DNA of 64,000 nt from Bacillus niameyensis (GCF_001375535.1 NZ_LN831197.1:685719-749718), one strand, 5' to 3'; shown: positions 26,366 through 35,870, counted from the stretch's first letter. Notes: generated from the letters alone by a model not told the origin. Made by a program: numbers and translations.

Positions 26366-28632
26366 TCACATTCCTCAATATCCGATGCAGTGGAACGGAC
26401 ATAATAAGTGGTTTTCAAACCTGAATCCCATGCTTGTAAATGTAAATCAAGCAGAACCCTTGCTTTAATATTGTTTGGTACATAGAAGTTAAAAGAAATA
26501 GACTGATCTATATGACGCTGTCTTGCTGCATTTTGTTGAACGGACCAACGTTGATCTACGATATAAGCTGATCGGCGATATATATCATAAGTGTGGTGAT
26601 CCAAATCAGGAGCAACAACCGGTAATTTAAAGTCTTTCTTTTCCTCATAATAAAACGGTTTGAAAATCGGATCAATGCTTGCTGTGGATCCAGCAATAAC
26701 AGATGTACTTGAGTTAGGAGCTATGGCCATTAAATATCCATTTCGGATTCCGTATTCTTTTACCTCGGTCATAACTTCTGCCCATTCTTCAGATTTGTCC
26801 CCATCTAAATAGCCGCGTACTTTGAAATATTCACCTGTTTGCCAATCACTACCTTCAAATAATGGATAAGCACCTTTTTCTTTCGCTAATGCCACACTCG
26901 CTTGGATGGTTAGTTGGGATATAAACTCATACAGATTGTCAGCCAAATCAACAGCCTCTTTTGACTCCCATCTAATCCCTTTTTTCGCTAAGAGGTGATG
27001 CCAGCCAAAAGTGCCTAGTCCAATAGCGCGATATTTTTTGTTCGTAATAGTTGCTTGTTTCACATCAATCGTATTTAAATCAATAACATTATCGAGCATT
27101 CTAGTTTGAATTGGAATTAATCTTTTTAATATATACTGATCATTACTAGATGTATCAATTGCTCTACCTAAGTTAATAGATGATAAATTACAAACAACAA
27201 AATCACCGGATTTTTTATAGGTAATGATTGTATCTCCATCAATAATTTCTTCGTACTGAAGAGTAGGGGACATGTTTTGCATAATTTCAGTGCAGAGATT
27301 ACTGCTATAAATCATGCCTTGATGTTTATTCGGATTTTTTCTGTTGACTTCATCACGATAAAACATGAATGGCGTTCCAGTTTCAAGCTGTGATTTCATA
27401 ATCCTAGCCATAATTTGAATAGCCGGTACTTGCGTCTTTTTCAAGTTTGGATTTTGAACACACTCTTCATATCGCTGTCTAAAAGAACCTTTTCCTCTTT
27501 GTTCGTCAAAGAAGTTTTCTAGGGAATATCCCATTACTTCTCTAACTTCATGAGGGTCAAACAAATGCCAATCACCACGGTTCTCCACCTGTTCCATAAA
27601 TAAATCTGGTAAGCAAACTCCTGTAAAAATATCATGGGCTCGTTGTCTTTCATCACCATTATTTAGTTTGAGATCAAGAAAAGGGAGAATATCGGCATGC
27701 CATACATCGAGGTATACAGCGACTGCCCCTTTACGGCGGCCAAGCTGATCTACACTTACTGCTGTGTTATTTAATTGTTTAATCCAAGGTAAAACACCTG
27801 AGGAGGCACCTTTAAATCCTTTAATGGAAGAACCACGACTTCTTACCTTCCCCATGTACACGCCAATTCCACCGCCGTCTTTAGAAAGTCGTGCAATATC
27901 TGTATTACTGTTATAGATTCCGATTAATGAATCTTCAACGGTATCGATGAAACAACTTGATAATTGTCCATGGGCAAGCCCTGCATTTGCTAAAGTAGGA
28001 GTTGCTACAGTCATATAAAGATTGGATAGTGCCCAATAAGCTTCCTTTACTAGCTCAAAACGTTTTTCCTTAGGCTCATCTTGCATTAAATACATGGCAA
28101 TGATTAACCAGCGTTCTTGAGGTAATTCGTACGTATTTTTATAGTGATCTGTAGCAAGATATCTCGTGGCTAATGTATGTAAGCCAACATAATCCAAAAG
28201 GAAATCGTTATTGGGATTTATTAGTTTCGCTAATGCCGCAACTTCAATCCGACTATACTTTTCTAAAATCTTAGGAGAGTAGATTCCTTTATCTGTTAAG
28301 GTGTTCAATAGGTGATATAAATCACCATACTTTTCACTTGAATTATAACCACGGTTATAGCTTGCTTTTTTATAAAGATCATTCAGATAAAGTTTCGCTG
28401 CCTCAAACGTCCATTGGGTATTAGCCTCGTCCACATTTTCTAATGCAGTTTTAATCAGAATAGAAGTTATTTCATCTGCTTTAAGCTCAGATTTTGATTC
28501 TATTATTCTTGCAACCTTATCATTGTATTCTGGCGAACTAATGGTTGTTACTCTCTTAATAAATGAATCAAGTCGATTCCTATCAAAACTAGCTGATTTC
28601 TCGACTAGATCTTTTATAATGACCGTTGTCAA
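26350..28632 (-). CDS. nrdE: Class I ribonucleotide reductase large (catalytic) subunit
   Basis: The 760-residue enzyme reduces ribonucleotides to deoxyribonucleotides. Active-site elements include the LSSCF cysteine, NLCTEI with Asn, Cys and Glu, the partner cysteine in VVCNLSS, Tyr-Tyr in TTYYVRS, and a C-terminal CEWC pair that shuttles electrons. The N-terminal 100 residues resemble an ATP-cone, the allosteric activity domain. The start is TTG about ten bases after GGAAGGATG. It is the first gene of the operon, downstream of a cobalamin riboswitch and terminator. Confidence 0.93.
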   Translation of the reverse strand: MTTVIIKDLVEKSASFDRNRLDSFIKRVTTISSPEYNDKVARIIESKSELKADEITSILIKTALENVDEANTQWTFEAAKLYLNDLYKKASYNRGYNSSEKYGDLYHLLNTLTDKGIYSPKILEKYSRIEVAALAKLINPNNDFLLDYVGLHTLATRYLATDHYKNTYELPQERWLIIAMYLMQDEPKEKRFELVKEAYWALSNLYMTVATPTLANAGLAHGQLSSCFIDTVEDSLIGIYNSNTDIARLSKDGGGIGVYMGKVRSRGSSIKGFKGASSGVLPWIKQLNNTAVSVDQLGRRKGAVAVYLDVWHADILPFLDLKLNNGDERQRAHDIFTGVCLPDLFMEQVENRGDWHLFDPHEVREVMGYSLENFFDEQRGKGSFRQRYEECVQNPNLKKTQVPAIQIMARIMKSQLETGTPFMFYRDEVNRKNPNKHQGMIYSSNLCTEIMQNMSPTLQYEEIIDGDTIITYKKSGDFVVCNLSSINLGRAIDTSSNDQYILKRLIPIQTRMLDNVIDLNTIDVKQATITNKKYRAIGLGTFGWHHLLAKKGIRWESKEAVDLADNLYEFISQLTIQASVALAKEKGAYPLFEGSDWQTGEYFKVRGYLDGDKSEEWAEVMTEVKEYGIRNGYLMAIAPNSSTSVIAGSTASIDPIFKPFYYEEKKDFKLPVVAPDLDHHTYDIYRRSAYIVDQRWSVQQNAARQRHIDQSISFNFYVPNNIKARVLLDLHLQAWDSGLKTTYYVRSTASDIEECEWCES

Positions 28633-28662
28633 AGTACTTCATCCTTCCCATATTATAAAAAT

Positions 28663-28689
28663 AAAAAAACCGCTCTAGGAAAGGAGCGG
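28663..28689 (-). terminator. Intrinsic terminator in the ribonucleotide reductase leader
   Basis: The stem CCGCTC/GAGCGG is followed, in the direction of transcription, by seven T. It lies between the riboswitch and nrdE, as the off-state of the switch. Confidence 0.85.
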
Positions 28690-28692
28690 ATC

Positions 28693-28729
28693 AAACGATA
28701 GAAAAAAATGACAATTTTTTCTATCGTTT
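28693..28729 (-). promoter_or_regulatory. Long hairpin between riboswitch aptamer and terminator
   Basis: A 15-bp perfect stem, AAACGATAGAAAAAA with its complement, lies between the aptamer and the terminator. It may be part of the expression platform or a second pause or termination structure. Confidence 0.6.
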
Positions 28730-28770
28730 CATCTCCTCAATCCCCGAAGAATTGAAACTCAGACAAGAAA

Positions 28771-28920
28771 GGGCAGGTCTCCTGACTTATGCATTTTCCT
28801 ACTTGGGCCTTCCCGGTTATATTAATCAACCAGTGGCTTTTTCCGTTCGTACGCATTTACAGTTGCGGGGACAGTTCCGGATTTTCACCGGATTCCCTAT
28901 TAAACCCAAAAGGGTACCTT
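28771..28920 (-). promoter_or_regulatory. Cobalamin (B12) riboswitch controlling the ribonucleotide reductase operon
   Basis: On the minus strand the conserved segments of the AdoCbl aptamer occur in order: GGGAATCCGGTGAAAATCCG, GAACTGTCCCCGCAACTGTAA, the B12-box element GCCACTGG, GGGAAGGC, and ATAAGTCAGGAGACCTGCC. This covers the core and P13-like region. Binding of cobalamin is expected to favour the downstream terminator and shut off this cobalamin-independent reductase. The aptamer is directly visible; the switching outcome is inferred. Confidence 0.95.
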
Positions 28921-28940
28921 CGCTTGTTGTTATTCAATAT

Positions 28941-28969
28941 ATAGTATCTAATTTTCAATACACATACAA
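28941..28969 (-). promoter_or_regulatory. Predicted sigma-A promoter of the ribonucleotide reductase operon
   Basis: On the minus strand TTGTAT and TACTAT are 17 bases apart, placing the transcript start just ahead of the riboswitch. An ACACA...TGTGT inverted repeat overlaps the -35 region and might be an NrdR-like site, but it departs from the usual spacing. From here to 29211 no further gene is seen. Confidence 0.55.
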
Positions 28970-29211
28970 AATGTTGTGTTGATATTGATCTTAACATGAG
29001 TGATAAAGATTGGCAATATCTAACTTTTTCTGTAGGAGAAAAACCCACATGATAAATAGTGTATAGAAAGGGAAGAAATCATTCAACAAAAAGATTCGAG
29101 ATTTGCCATAAGTTTTTTAGAATTTGATTTTCTATCTTTTATTTTACTTCGCTTGCCATCGGGAGTATGATATTTAGGGGATCGAAGTAAAGGGGATGGA
29201 GGATTGGACTA

Positions 29212-30474
29212 ATGGCCTGGGCATCTGGTTGGGTAAGCAAATGGAAATCATACTCAGACAATATTAGAAACATTTTTTACGGTAATATTTTGACCCAAAT
29301 TGGATTGGGTGTCTTTATGGTTATTTATAATTTTTATATTCGCGAACTCGGGTTTCAGGATCAGATGAATGGACAAGTTATTTCGATGACTTCTTTAGCC
29401 ACAGCTATTATTTTGATTCCTGCGGGGATATTAAGTGATCGAGCTGGCAGAAAGAAAATGATTTTATTTGGAATTCTATTGACAGGTTGTTCCTTATTTT
29501 TAAGAAGTGTCATTGAACCTCAAACCTTATTACTATCGGCAGCTTTTCTCACAGGACTTTTTCAAGCATTTATGCAAGTTTCGCTTATCCCATTGTTATC
29601 TGAAAACTCAAGGCCAGAAGAACGAGTCCGCTTATTTGCACTCCACTTTGGGATCATGACCGCTTCTAATGTTATTGGAAATTTACTCGGTGGGATTCTC
29701 ACAGACACTTTTGGACTTTATTATTCATCGTTAGTAAGTATTCGGATTACATTATTAATCGGATCATTAATTTTCATAACAGGTTTTATTCCCATAATGA
29801 AAATTGTTGAGAATCGGGAAGCGACTACACATATTCAACAAACAAACGTGAATATGTTACGCACAATTAAACTTCAAAAATATAGTGTCAAAATGATCTT
29901 TTTATTTGCAGTAGCACAATTGTTCATTGGCTTTGGAGCAGGACTTGTCATACCATATTTAAATCTTTATTTTCAAGATCGCTTCGAAGCTTCAAACTCT
30001 TTAATAGGCTTGATTATTTCCCTCGGCCAAGCAGCAACTGCTGTTGCAATGTTCATTGGACCTATCGTAGTAAAGAGAATAGGGGAGGTAAGAGCGGTCG
30101 TTTTTCTCCAATTAGCTTCCTTGCCATTTTTGCTATTAACAGGGTTTACTAATAGTTTACTATTAGCGACGATTGGATTTTTATTTCGACAAGCTCTAAT
30201 GAATGCTGGAAATCCGATTCAGATGTCCTTAATGATGTCAAAGGTAGATGATTCCGTAAAAGGATTTGCCAACTCAGTTAATCAAATGGTATTTAATTTG
30301 GGATGGGCGTTGATGGGACCAGTATCAATGGGGATCGTCACCAATAACGGGGCTTACAAAGGGTATGCACTTGTCTTTTCAATAACATGTGTTCTCTACT
30401 TAGTTGGTTCAACCTATTTTTTTATTGCTTTTAAATCAATCGAGAAAAATGAAAAGAAAATGGTAACTTCATAG
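29212..30474 (+). CDS. MFS transporter
   Basis: The 420-residue protein has about 12 membrane segments. The motif A loop between helices 2 and 3 reads GILSDRAGRKKMILFG, the MFS signature. A central cytoplasmic loop (NREATTHIQQTNVNML) divides the two halves. It is likely an efflux carrier of the drug/H+ type, but the substrate cannot be read from sequence. The start is ATG behind GGAGG. It is transcribed alone and is followed by a hairpin. Confidence 0.85.
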   Translation: MAWASGWVSKWKSYSDNIRNIFYGNILTQIGLGVFMVIYNFYIRELGFQDQMNGQVISMTSLATAIILIPAGILSDRAGRKKMILFGILLTGCSLFLRSVIEPQTLLLSAAFLTGLFQAFMQVSLIPLLSENSRPEERVRLFALHFGIMTASNVIGNLLGGILTDTFGLYYSSLVSIRITLLIGSLIFITGFIPIMKIVENREATTHIQQTNVNMLRTIKLQKYSVKMIFLFAVAQLFIGFGAGLVIPYLNLYFQDRFEASNSLIGLIISLGQAATAVAMFIGPIVVKRIGEVRAVVFLQLASLPFLLLTGFTNSLLLATIGFLFRQALMNAGNPIQMSLMMSKVDDSVKGFANSVNQMVFNLGWALMGPVSMGIVTNNGAYKGYALVFSITCVLYLVGSTYFFIAFKSIEKNEKKMVTS

Positions 30475-30541
30475 AATTCTAAATAAATGGGGGTATACCG
30501 CAAAAAAAGAGCTAGTGCAATACCGCAATACATAGCGAAAG

Positions 30542-30577
30542 GCCCAGAAAATTTACTATCAGCAAAATTTTCTGGGC
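30542..30577. terminator. Hairpin between the MFS and lipoprotein genes
   Basis: The 13-bp perfect stem GCCCAGAAAATTT with its complement lies between convergent genes and probably terminates both. Confidence 0.7.
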
Positions 30578-30590
30578 TTCTAGTTTTGAT

Positions 30591-31256
30591 TTAATCATAA
30601 ATATTCAGAACTTCAATTAATTCTAATATATCCTCATCATCACCTGGGTCAATGGACACTAGCTTTGTATTTTCAATAAGCTCTGTATACAACTCTTCAC
30701 CTGCAGGGGACTCGGAATCCCAGCGCAAAGGCACGTTATACACATTAACCGTCCCATCTCCATTACTACTATAAGTTACTGACCCATCTACTAAGCGCGA
30801 ACCAGCTAATTGGATAACATTTTCCGGATAGTTAGCACTGGTAGCGTCATTAGGATTTAGTTGTTCGCCGGCTGAAATATGCCTAACATTCAATTCATCT
30901 AACTCTTGATTTGGCCCAAGTTGCAGCCAAACTCGAGCGTATTCAATTTCTTCACTAGAATATTCGGATAACTCCTCTTTACTTTCCTTATCATCTCCAA
31001 TTAAACTACTATTTTCATTCGTGGTTTGGTCAGTCTCAGCATTCGAATCTTTTTTATTGTCCTCTTGTTTTGTATTTTCGTGCATTTGGGTGGAATTTGA
31101 ATCGTCACCGTTAGATGAATCAATTTGTTTAGGGATGCCCTTCTCCTGCGATTGATTATTAGCAGTTGAATCAGAAACTTCTTTGGACGAATCACAAGCA
31201 GAAAATACGACTAACAAACAGGCGAATAAAGAAGCAACAATAAAAAATCTCTTCAC
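30591..31256 (-). CDS. Lipoprotein of unknown function
   Basis: The 221-residue exported protein has a signal peptide with lipobox FSAC (Cys21). A long, low-complexity Asn/Ser/Asp/Glu/Lys linker (about residues 25-100) follows. The compact C-terminal domain carries ARVWLQLGPNQELDELNVRH and SRLVDGSVTYSSNGDGTV. The linker suggests a domain held away from the membrane across the wall. I do not recognise the domain with certainty. The start is GTG behind GGAG. Confidence 0.7.
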   Translation of the reverse strand: MKRFFIVASLFACLLVVFSACDSSKEVSDSTANNQSQEKGIPKQIDSSNGDDSNSTQMHENTKQEDNKKDSNAETDQTTNENSSLIGDDKESKEELSEYSSEEIEYARVWLQLGPNQELDELNVRHISAGEQLNPNDATSANYPENVIQLAGSRLVDGSVTYSSNGDGTVNVYNVPLRWDSESPAGEELYTELIENTKLVSIDPGDDEDILELIEVLNIYD

Positions 31257-31384
31257 TATTACAACTCCAATCTTTTTAAAGCGTGATACTCTATCATTCT
31301 AACATATCAAAATTAACGTTATCGAAAAAATTTTTATTATTTTGGCAGTCAGTTTATTTTTATAACACCTTAAAAGATCTCCTA

Positions 31385-32053
31385 TTATTTTGCGATTAAT
31401 TTAATCAAATAAGAATGTTCCTCTGTCGGGGAACTACTTCCACCTTTTGGTTCTATACTCATTAAAATATAATCAACACGTTCTACCGGTTGTTTCTTTA
31501 AGTATATTTGACCTTTACCATTTTCAAGAGTCAAAATCCCGACATCTTGAAATCCATTATGCGTTTTTATCCATGCTTGATAATCCTTATTCACGATTGG
31601 TAAAAGACCATCAACCGTTAAATAAAATTCTTCAGTACGATTATTAACCATGACATACCCACTTGTATGAATGTTGGGCGACGAGACGATTTCGTATACA
31701 GAAGTATCTTCCTCATGCATAGCTAACTCTGGATTTACGTCCACGTTTTGGAAGAACGTAAGCGATAAGGCTAACACTACTATCGCTACTCCCATCAATT
31801 TCCACGCCAAAGAGGGTGCGAATATCCTTTTTTTGCGAAGTGACTTTTTATAGTTTTTCATAACACGCGCTTTTAATATTGAGGATGGTTGTATCGAGAT
31901 TTCCTCTGGCATGGTCTTTCTCCAATCCAAATATTGAGATCGGCAATGATCACAGTTCTCAATACATTCACGAATATTTGTCGCTTGTTGAATATCTAAT
32001 TTACCTAAAATAAGATCAATCATTACCTCATCCGTCCAGTGGTTACACGTCAT
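31385..32053 (-). CDS. Membrane anti-sigma factor (zinc-finger plus RskA-like domain)
   Basis: The product begins with a zinc-finger anti-sigma domain (MTCNHWTDEVMIDL and CIENCDHC). One membrane segment follows (LMGVAIVVLALSLTFF). The extracytoplasmic domain has GYVMVNNRTEEFYLTVDGLLP and YQAWIKTHNGF, resembling the C-terminal part of RskA. It would hold the neighbouring sigma factor until a surface signal arrives. I chose the ATG at 32053, nine bases after AAAGGGG; the ATG at 32062 touches that site. It overlaps the sigma gene by 11 bases. Confidence 0.88.
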   Translation of the reverse strand: MTCNHWTDEVMIDLILGKLDIQQATNIRECIENCDHCRSQYLDWRKTMPEEISIQPSSILKARVMKNYKKSLRKKRIFAPSLAWKLMGVAIVVLALSLTFFQNVDVNPELAMHEEDTSVYEIVSSPNIHTSGYVMVNNRTEEFYLTVDGLLPIVNKDYQAWIKTHNGFQDVGILTLENGKGQIYLKKQPVERVDYILMSIEPKGGSSSPTEEHSYLIKLIAK

Positions 32054-32633
32054 TTTTTTCATCCCCTTTTAAAAAATTGAGGCTTTTAGATCGAACAAGC
32101 TGTTTCCGTAAGTTTTTCAATCCGTAGCGAACAAGAGATTTAACAGTACCAAGTGGAAGCTTCAGTCGTTCAGCAATCTCTCTATGCGTAAAATTCTCGT
32201 AGAAATTTCCATAAACAGCTGTTCGCTGGGAATCAGGCAATTTTTTTAAAGCTTTAACTATAAGCTGGCGATCTAGATGAAGCATCACAGTTTCTTCAAT
32301 TAAATTTTGAGAAGTAGAATAAGATTGTTCATGATCTTCATCTGTTGGGATTTCTTTTTTCTTTCTCAAAAGATCTACACATCTGCTCCTCGTTCGAATA
32401 GCGAGCCAAGATTCAACACTACCTCTTTCTGGGTTGTAAGTTGCAGCCTTTTTACTGATTTCTAAAAAAATATCGTGGGTAATATCTTCAGCTTCCTGCT
32501 TATCTTTTAAAATATTTATAGCAATCGAATAAACAAAAGCATGATAATGGTCGTAAAACATTTCAAATGCCTCAACAGAACTGGCTGCAATTCCTTCCAA
32601 CAGACTTTTTCCGTCTATTAAATCATTCTCCAC
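32043..32633 (-). CDS. ECF-type RNA polymerase sigma factor
   Basis: The 196-residue protein has region 2 (FYDHYHAFVYSIAINILKDKQEAEDITHDIFLEI) with the typical DxxHDxF segment, and region 4 (LPDSQRTAVYGNFYENFTHREIAERLKLPLGTVKSLVRYGL) with a helix-turn-helix. It belongs to the SigK/RskA-associated type of ECF factors. Translation is coupled to the anti-sigma gene. The start is GTG behind AAAGGTGG. It lies 144 bases from the divergent NEW3-domain/ABC transporter genes, its likely targets by position. Confidence 0.92.
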   Translation of the reverse strand: MENDLIDGKSLLEGIAASSVEAFEMFYDHYHAFVYSIAINILKDKQEAEDITHDIFLEISKKAATYNPERGSVESWLAIRTRSRCVDLLRKKKEIPTDEDHEQSYSTSQNLIEETVMLHLDRQLIVKALKKLPDSQRTAVYGNFYENFTHREIAERLKLPLGTVKSLVRYGLKNLRKQLVRSKSLNFLKGDEKNDV

Positions 32634-32777
32634 GTTGCCACCACCTTTAAGATAATATTACTTTTATTTTACAAAATCTATTTATTTTGAAAACCCTAAA
32701 AAATTATAAAAAAAAATAAATCCAAAATGAATTTACCTGCGTATCGATTATAAAAGCAAAAAATTGGGGGGAACATT

Positions 32778-33938
32778 ATGTTCAAAAAGATTACGAGTTT
32801 CATTTGCTTATTTGGTTTGTTTATATTCTTTTCCACTCCGTTAGCTTCTGTGAAGGCAGCAGACGGGATTGAGCTTTTTACACCATACAGCGGTATTTCA
32901 GTCACACCTGGAGAAACAATTCATTATACTTTTAATTTACTAAATCATACTTCTAACGTTCAACAAGTTGGGATTTCTTTGAACGACATTCCTAAGGAGT
33001 GGAACTATTCGATTACTTCAGGGGGATTTGATCTCCAAGAATTATCCGTAATGCCAGGGGAGACAGGTGAATTCACTGTTGAACTGACTGTACCACTACA
33101 GGTTGATAAAGGAACTCATCGATTTAAAGCTGTTGCAACAACTACCAATGACCAAAAAACAGAACTTCCCATTTCTATCATTGTCAGTGAGAAGGGAACA
33201 TTTAAAACAGAACTTACAACCGACCAACCAAATTTAGAAGGCCATTCTGATTCGTCATTTGATTATAAAGCTGAACTTAGAAATCGTACGGCTGAGGAAC
33301 AAACTTATGCTTTAATGGCTTCAGCACCAAATGGCTGGATTGTTGATTTTAAAGTTGATGGAAACAGCGTCTCTTCTGTAACTGTAGAATCCAACACTAC
33401 AAAGGAAATAAATGTTAGTGTTACTCCTGCAAAAGAAGTTAAAGCTGATACTTATAAAATACCAATTAGAGCGGTAAATGATCATACAGATGCAGAACTT
33501 CAATTTGAAGCAGTTATTACAGGAACATACGGGATTGAATTAACAACTCCGAGTGGGAAATTAAGTGAGGAGATCACAGCAGGGCAAGAAAAAACAATCG
33601 ATATAGTTGTAAGAAATACAGGAACATCTTCTTTAAATGATATTTCACTAACTGCTAACCACCCTGAAGGATGGAATGTAACGTTTGAACCAACGAAAAT
33701 TGCTGAACTTGAGCCGAACCAATCTGAAACGATTAAAGTAAGGATGGAAGCTAGCAAAAATGCCCTTTCGGGAGATTATGTCGTGGAATTAAAGGCAAGT
33801 GCACCTGAAGCAAGTTCCAATCCACAATTTAGAATGACTGTCAAAACATCGGTGTTTTGGGGATGGATTGGAGTCTTGATCATCATCGGAGTAATCGGGG
33901 GGATTTTTTATCTTATCCGCAAATATGGGAGGAGATAA
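32778..33938 (+). CDS. Exported NEW3-domain protein with C-terminal membrane anchor
   Basis: The 386-residue protein has a signal peptide (residues 1-27). It then carries three successive Ig-like units with the NEW3 pattern: VTPGETIHYTFNLLNHT, SFDYKAELRNRTAEEQ and AGQEKTIDIVVRNTGTSS. A C-terminal membrane helix followed by RKYGRR ends it. NEW3 domains are extracytoplasmic, beta-sandwich, adhesion- or sugar-related modules. It is the first gene of an operon with an ABC transporter, so it may be the surface part of that system. Its own ligand is unknown. An ATTGGGGGG site precedes the ATG. Confidence 0.85.
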   Translation: MFKKITSFICLFGLFIFFSTPLASVKAADGIELFTPYSGISVTPGETIHYTFNLLNHTSNVQQVGISLNDIPKEWNYSITSGGFDLQELSVMPGETGEFTVELTVPLQVDKGTHRFKAVATTTNDQKTELPISIIVSEKGTFKTELTTDQPNLEGHSDSSFDYKAELRNRTAEEQTYALMASAPNGWIVDFKVDGNSVSSVTVESNTTKEINVSVTPAKEVKADTYKIPIRAVNDHTDAELQFEAVITGTYGIELTTPSGKLSEEITAGQEKTIDIVVRNTGTSSLNDISLTANHPEGWNVTFEPTKIAELEPNQSETIKVRMEASKNALSGDYVVELKASAPEASSNPQFRMTVKTSVFWGWIGVLIIIGVIGGIFYLIRKYGRR

Positions 33939-33939
33939 A

Positions 33940-34890
33940 ATGGAAAGGATAATCAAAATTGAAGGTTTAACGAAAAAATATGATGAGAAGATTGCTGTTG
34001 ATCAATTAAATCTTTCAATTAATAGAGGAGAAGTATTTGGATTGCTGGGACCAAATGGTGCCGGAAAATCGACAACAATATTAATGATGCTAGGACTTTC
34101 TGAACCAGACAGTGGAATTGTGTGTGTTGCAGGATATGATTCTACGAAAGAGCCGTTAAAAGTAAAAAGAAGTGTAGGGTATCTTCCTGATCAGGTTGGA
34201 TTTTACGAAAACCGAACAGGGATGGAAAATCTTCTCTTGACAGCTTCCCTAAACGGAATTTCTCGTAAAGAAGGAGAGAAGAAGGCTAGAGAGTTATTAG
34301 AACAAGTAGGACTAACATATGCTGCTCATCAAAAAACAGGTACTTATTCTAGGGGAATGAAGCAGCGACTTGGTCTAGCAGATGTTTTAATTAAAGAACC
34401 CGAAATTATAATTTTAGATGAGCCAACACTTGGAATTGATCCAAAGGGGGTTCATGAGTTACTGCGGCTCATCAGGCTTTTAAGTAAAGACTACGGAATA
34501 ACGGTCATGTTATCATCTCACCATCTACATCAAGTCCAGCAAATATGTGACCGTGTCGGTCTCTTCGTTAATGGCAAACTTTTAGCGGAAGGAACAGTAG
34601 AATCTTTGGCAAAACAATTGTTTGGGGAAGAAGGGCGGATCATTAAAGCGGAATTTTCGCCTTTCTCAGAATCGATTTTAAACAAAATTCGTGAATTAAA
34701 AGATGTTCAAAAAATCCAAGTATCAGATCAAGAGTTAACCATTTGGATTAAAGAGATTACTGCATTACAGTGCATTGTCGACACGATTGTGGCAAACGGT
34801 TCCCATTTGACAGCGTTAACACAAGAAAAAGTAGGGTTAGATGAAATTTATCAACGGTATTTTGAAGGAGGTGGAATTGTTGAAAATTAG
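33940..34890 (+). CDS. ABC transporter ATP-binding protein
   Basis: The 316-residue ATPase has Walker A GPNGAGKST, signature YSRGMKQRLGLAD, Walker B IIILDEPTLGID and an H-loop in MLSSHH. A C-terminal extension of about 90 residues resembles those of CcmA/NatA/NosF-type exporters. The ATG at 33940 follows GGAGG; the ATG at 33925 contains that site. It overlaps the NEW3 gene upstream only through its leader and overlaps the permease start downstream, so the three genes form one operon. Confidence 0.9.
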   Translation: MERIIKIEGLTKKYDEKIAVDQLNLSINRGEVFGLLGPNGAGKSTTILMMLGLSEPDSGIVCVAGYDSTKEPLKVKRSVGYLPDQVGFYENRTGMENLLLTASLNGISRKEGEKKARELLEQVGLTYAAHQKTGTYSRGMKQRLGLADVLIKEPEIIILDEPTLGIDPKGVHELLRLIRLLSKDYGITVMLSSHHLHQVQQICDRVGLFVNGKLLAEGTVESLAKQLFGEEGRIIKAEFSPFSESILNKIRELKDVQKIQVSDQELTIWIKEITALQCIVDTIVANGSHLTALTQEKVGLDEIYQRYFEGGGIVEN

Positions 34891-35839
34891 TCAATCCTTA
34901 AAAAGGTGGACGTCAAAAGAATCTAGAACAGTTCAAAATTCCTTTTGGATATTAGTTCAAAAAGAAGTTTCTGATCATATATCCAGTTGGCGTGTCAATA
35001 TTATAGTTTTGTTGCTAACATTAACTTGTTTAGGATCTCTTTATACTGCATTGTCGGGATTAAAAGATGTAGCTGTTGACATCAAAACAGAAGATGCATT
35101 CTTATTTTTAAAGTTGTTTACAATATCTGACGGTACGATTCCACCCTTTTTTGTATTTGTCAGTTTTATTGGTCCACTTCTCGGAATAGCATTAGGGTTT
35201 GATGCGGTAAACTCGGAATTTAATAAGGGGACATTAAGCCGGCTTGTTTCACAACCTATTCCACGTGATTATATTATCAATGCTAAATTTGCAGCCTCGA
35301 TGTTAATCATTAGCGTTTTGCTATTCGCTCTCGGTTTTCTAGTCGCTGCACTCGGGATCATTACAACTGGTATTCCGCCAACACCACAAGAGTTTTGGCG
35401 AGTTATTGCCTTTCTCATTTTAAGTATCCTTTATATTGGCTTCTGGCTCAATTTATCGATTCTTTTTTCAATTCGCTTCAAACAAACTGCAACATCAGCT
35501 TTAAGTAGCATAGCGATATGGATATTTTTTAGTGTCTTTTATTCAATGATAATCAATATAATCGCCAAGTCTTCACAGAGTGAAGTGTTTATTCAAAACA
35601 TAATGAGACTTTCACCCAGTCAATTGTACAGTGAAGCAACTATGACTCTGCTTACTCCTACAATCCGAGCTTTAGGTCCTTTAACTATGGAGCAAGTCGT
35701 TGGTGCCATTCCTAGTGCTTTACCTTTAAGCCAAAGCCTGTTATTAATAACACCGCAGTTAATTGGTTTAATTGCTGCGACAATCGCTTGCTTTGGCATT
35801 TCATACGCTTTATTTATGAGAAAAGAGATCAGACACTAA
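34880..35839 (+). CDS. ABC-2 type (NosY-like) transporter permease
   Basis: The 319-residue membrane protein has about six helices and the feature FDAVNSEFNKGTLSRLVSQPIPRDYIINAKF, typical of ABC-2 permeases in NosY and NatB-like exporters. A large external loop lies after the first helix. I chose TTG at 34880 because AAGGAGGTGG precedes it by eight bases; an upstream ATG lies inside the ATPase gene. With the preceding ATPase it would form an exporter of unknown substrate. Confidence 0.85.
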   Translation: MKISQSLKRWTSKESRTVQNSFWILVQKEVSDHISSWRVNIIVLLLTLTCLGSLYTALSGLKDVAVDIKTEDAFLFLKLFTISDGTIPPFFVFVSFIGPLLGIALGFDAVNSEFNKGTLSRLVSQPIPRDYIINAKFAASMLIISVLLFALGFLVAALGIITTGIPPTPQEFWRVIAFLILSILYIGFWLNLSILFSIRFKQTATSALSSIAIWIFFSVFYSMIINIIAKSSQSEVFIQNIMRLSPSQLYSEATMTLLTPTIRALGPLTMEQVVGAIPSALPLSQSLLLITPQLIGLIAATIACFGISYALFMRKEIRH

Positions 35840-35846
35840 AGAACAT

Positions 35847-35870
35847 GGGGCTGTCCGGCCCCTATTTTGC
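35847..35870 (+). terminator. Terminator of the NEW3-ABC operon
   Basis: GGGGC/GCCCC pairs around TGTCCG and is followed by TATTTT. Confidence 0.7.
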
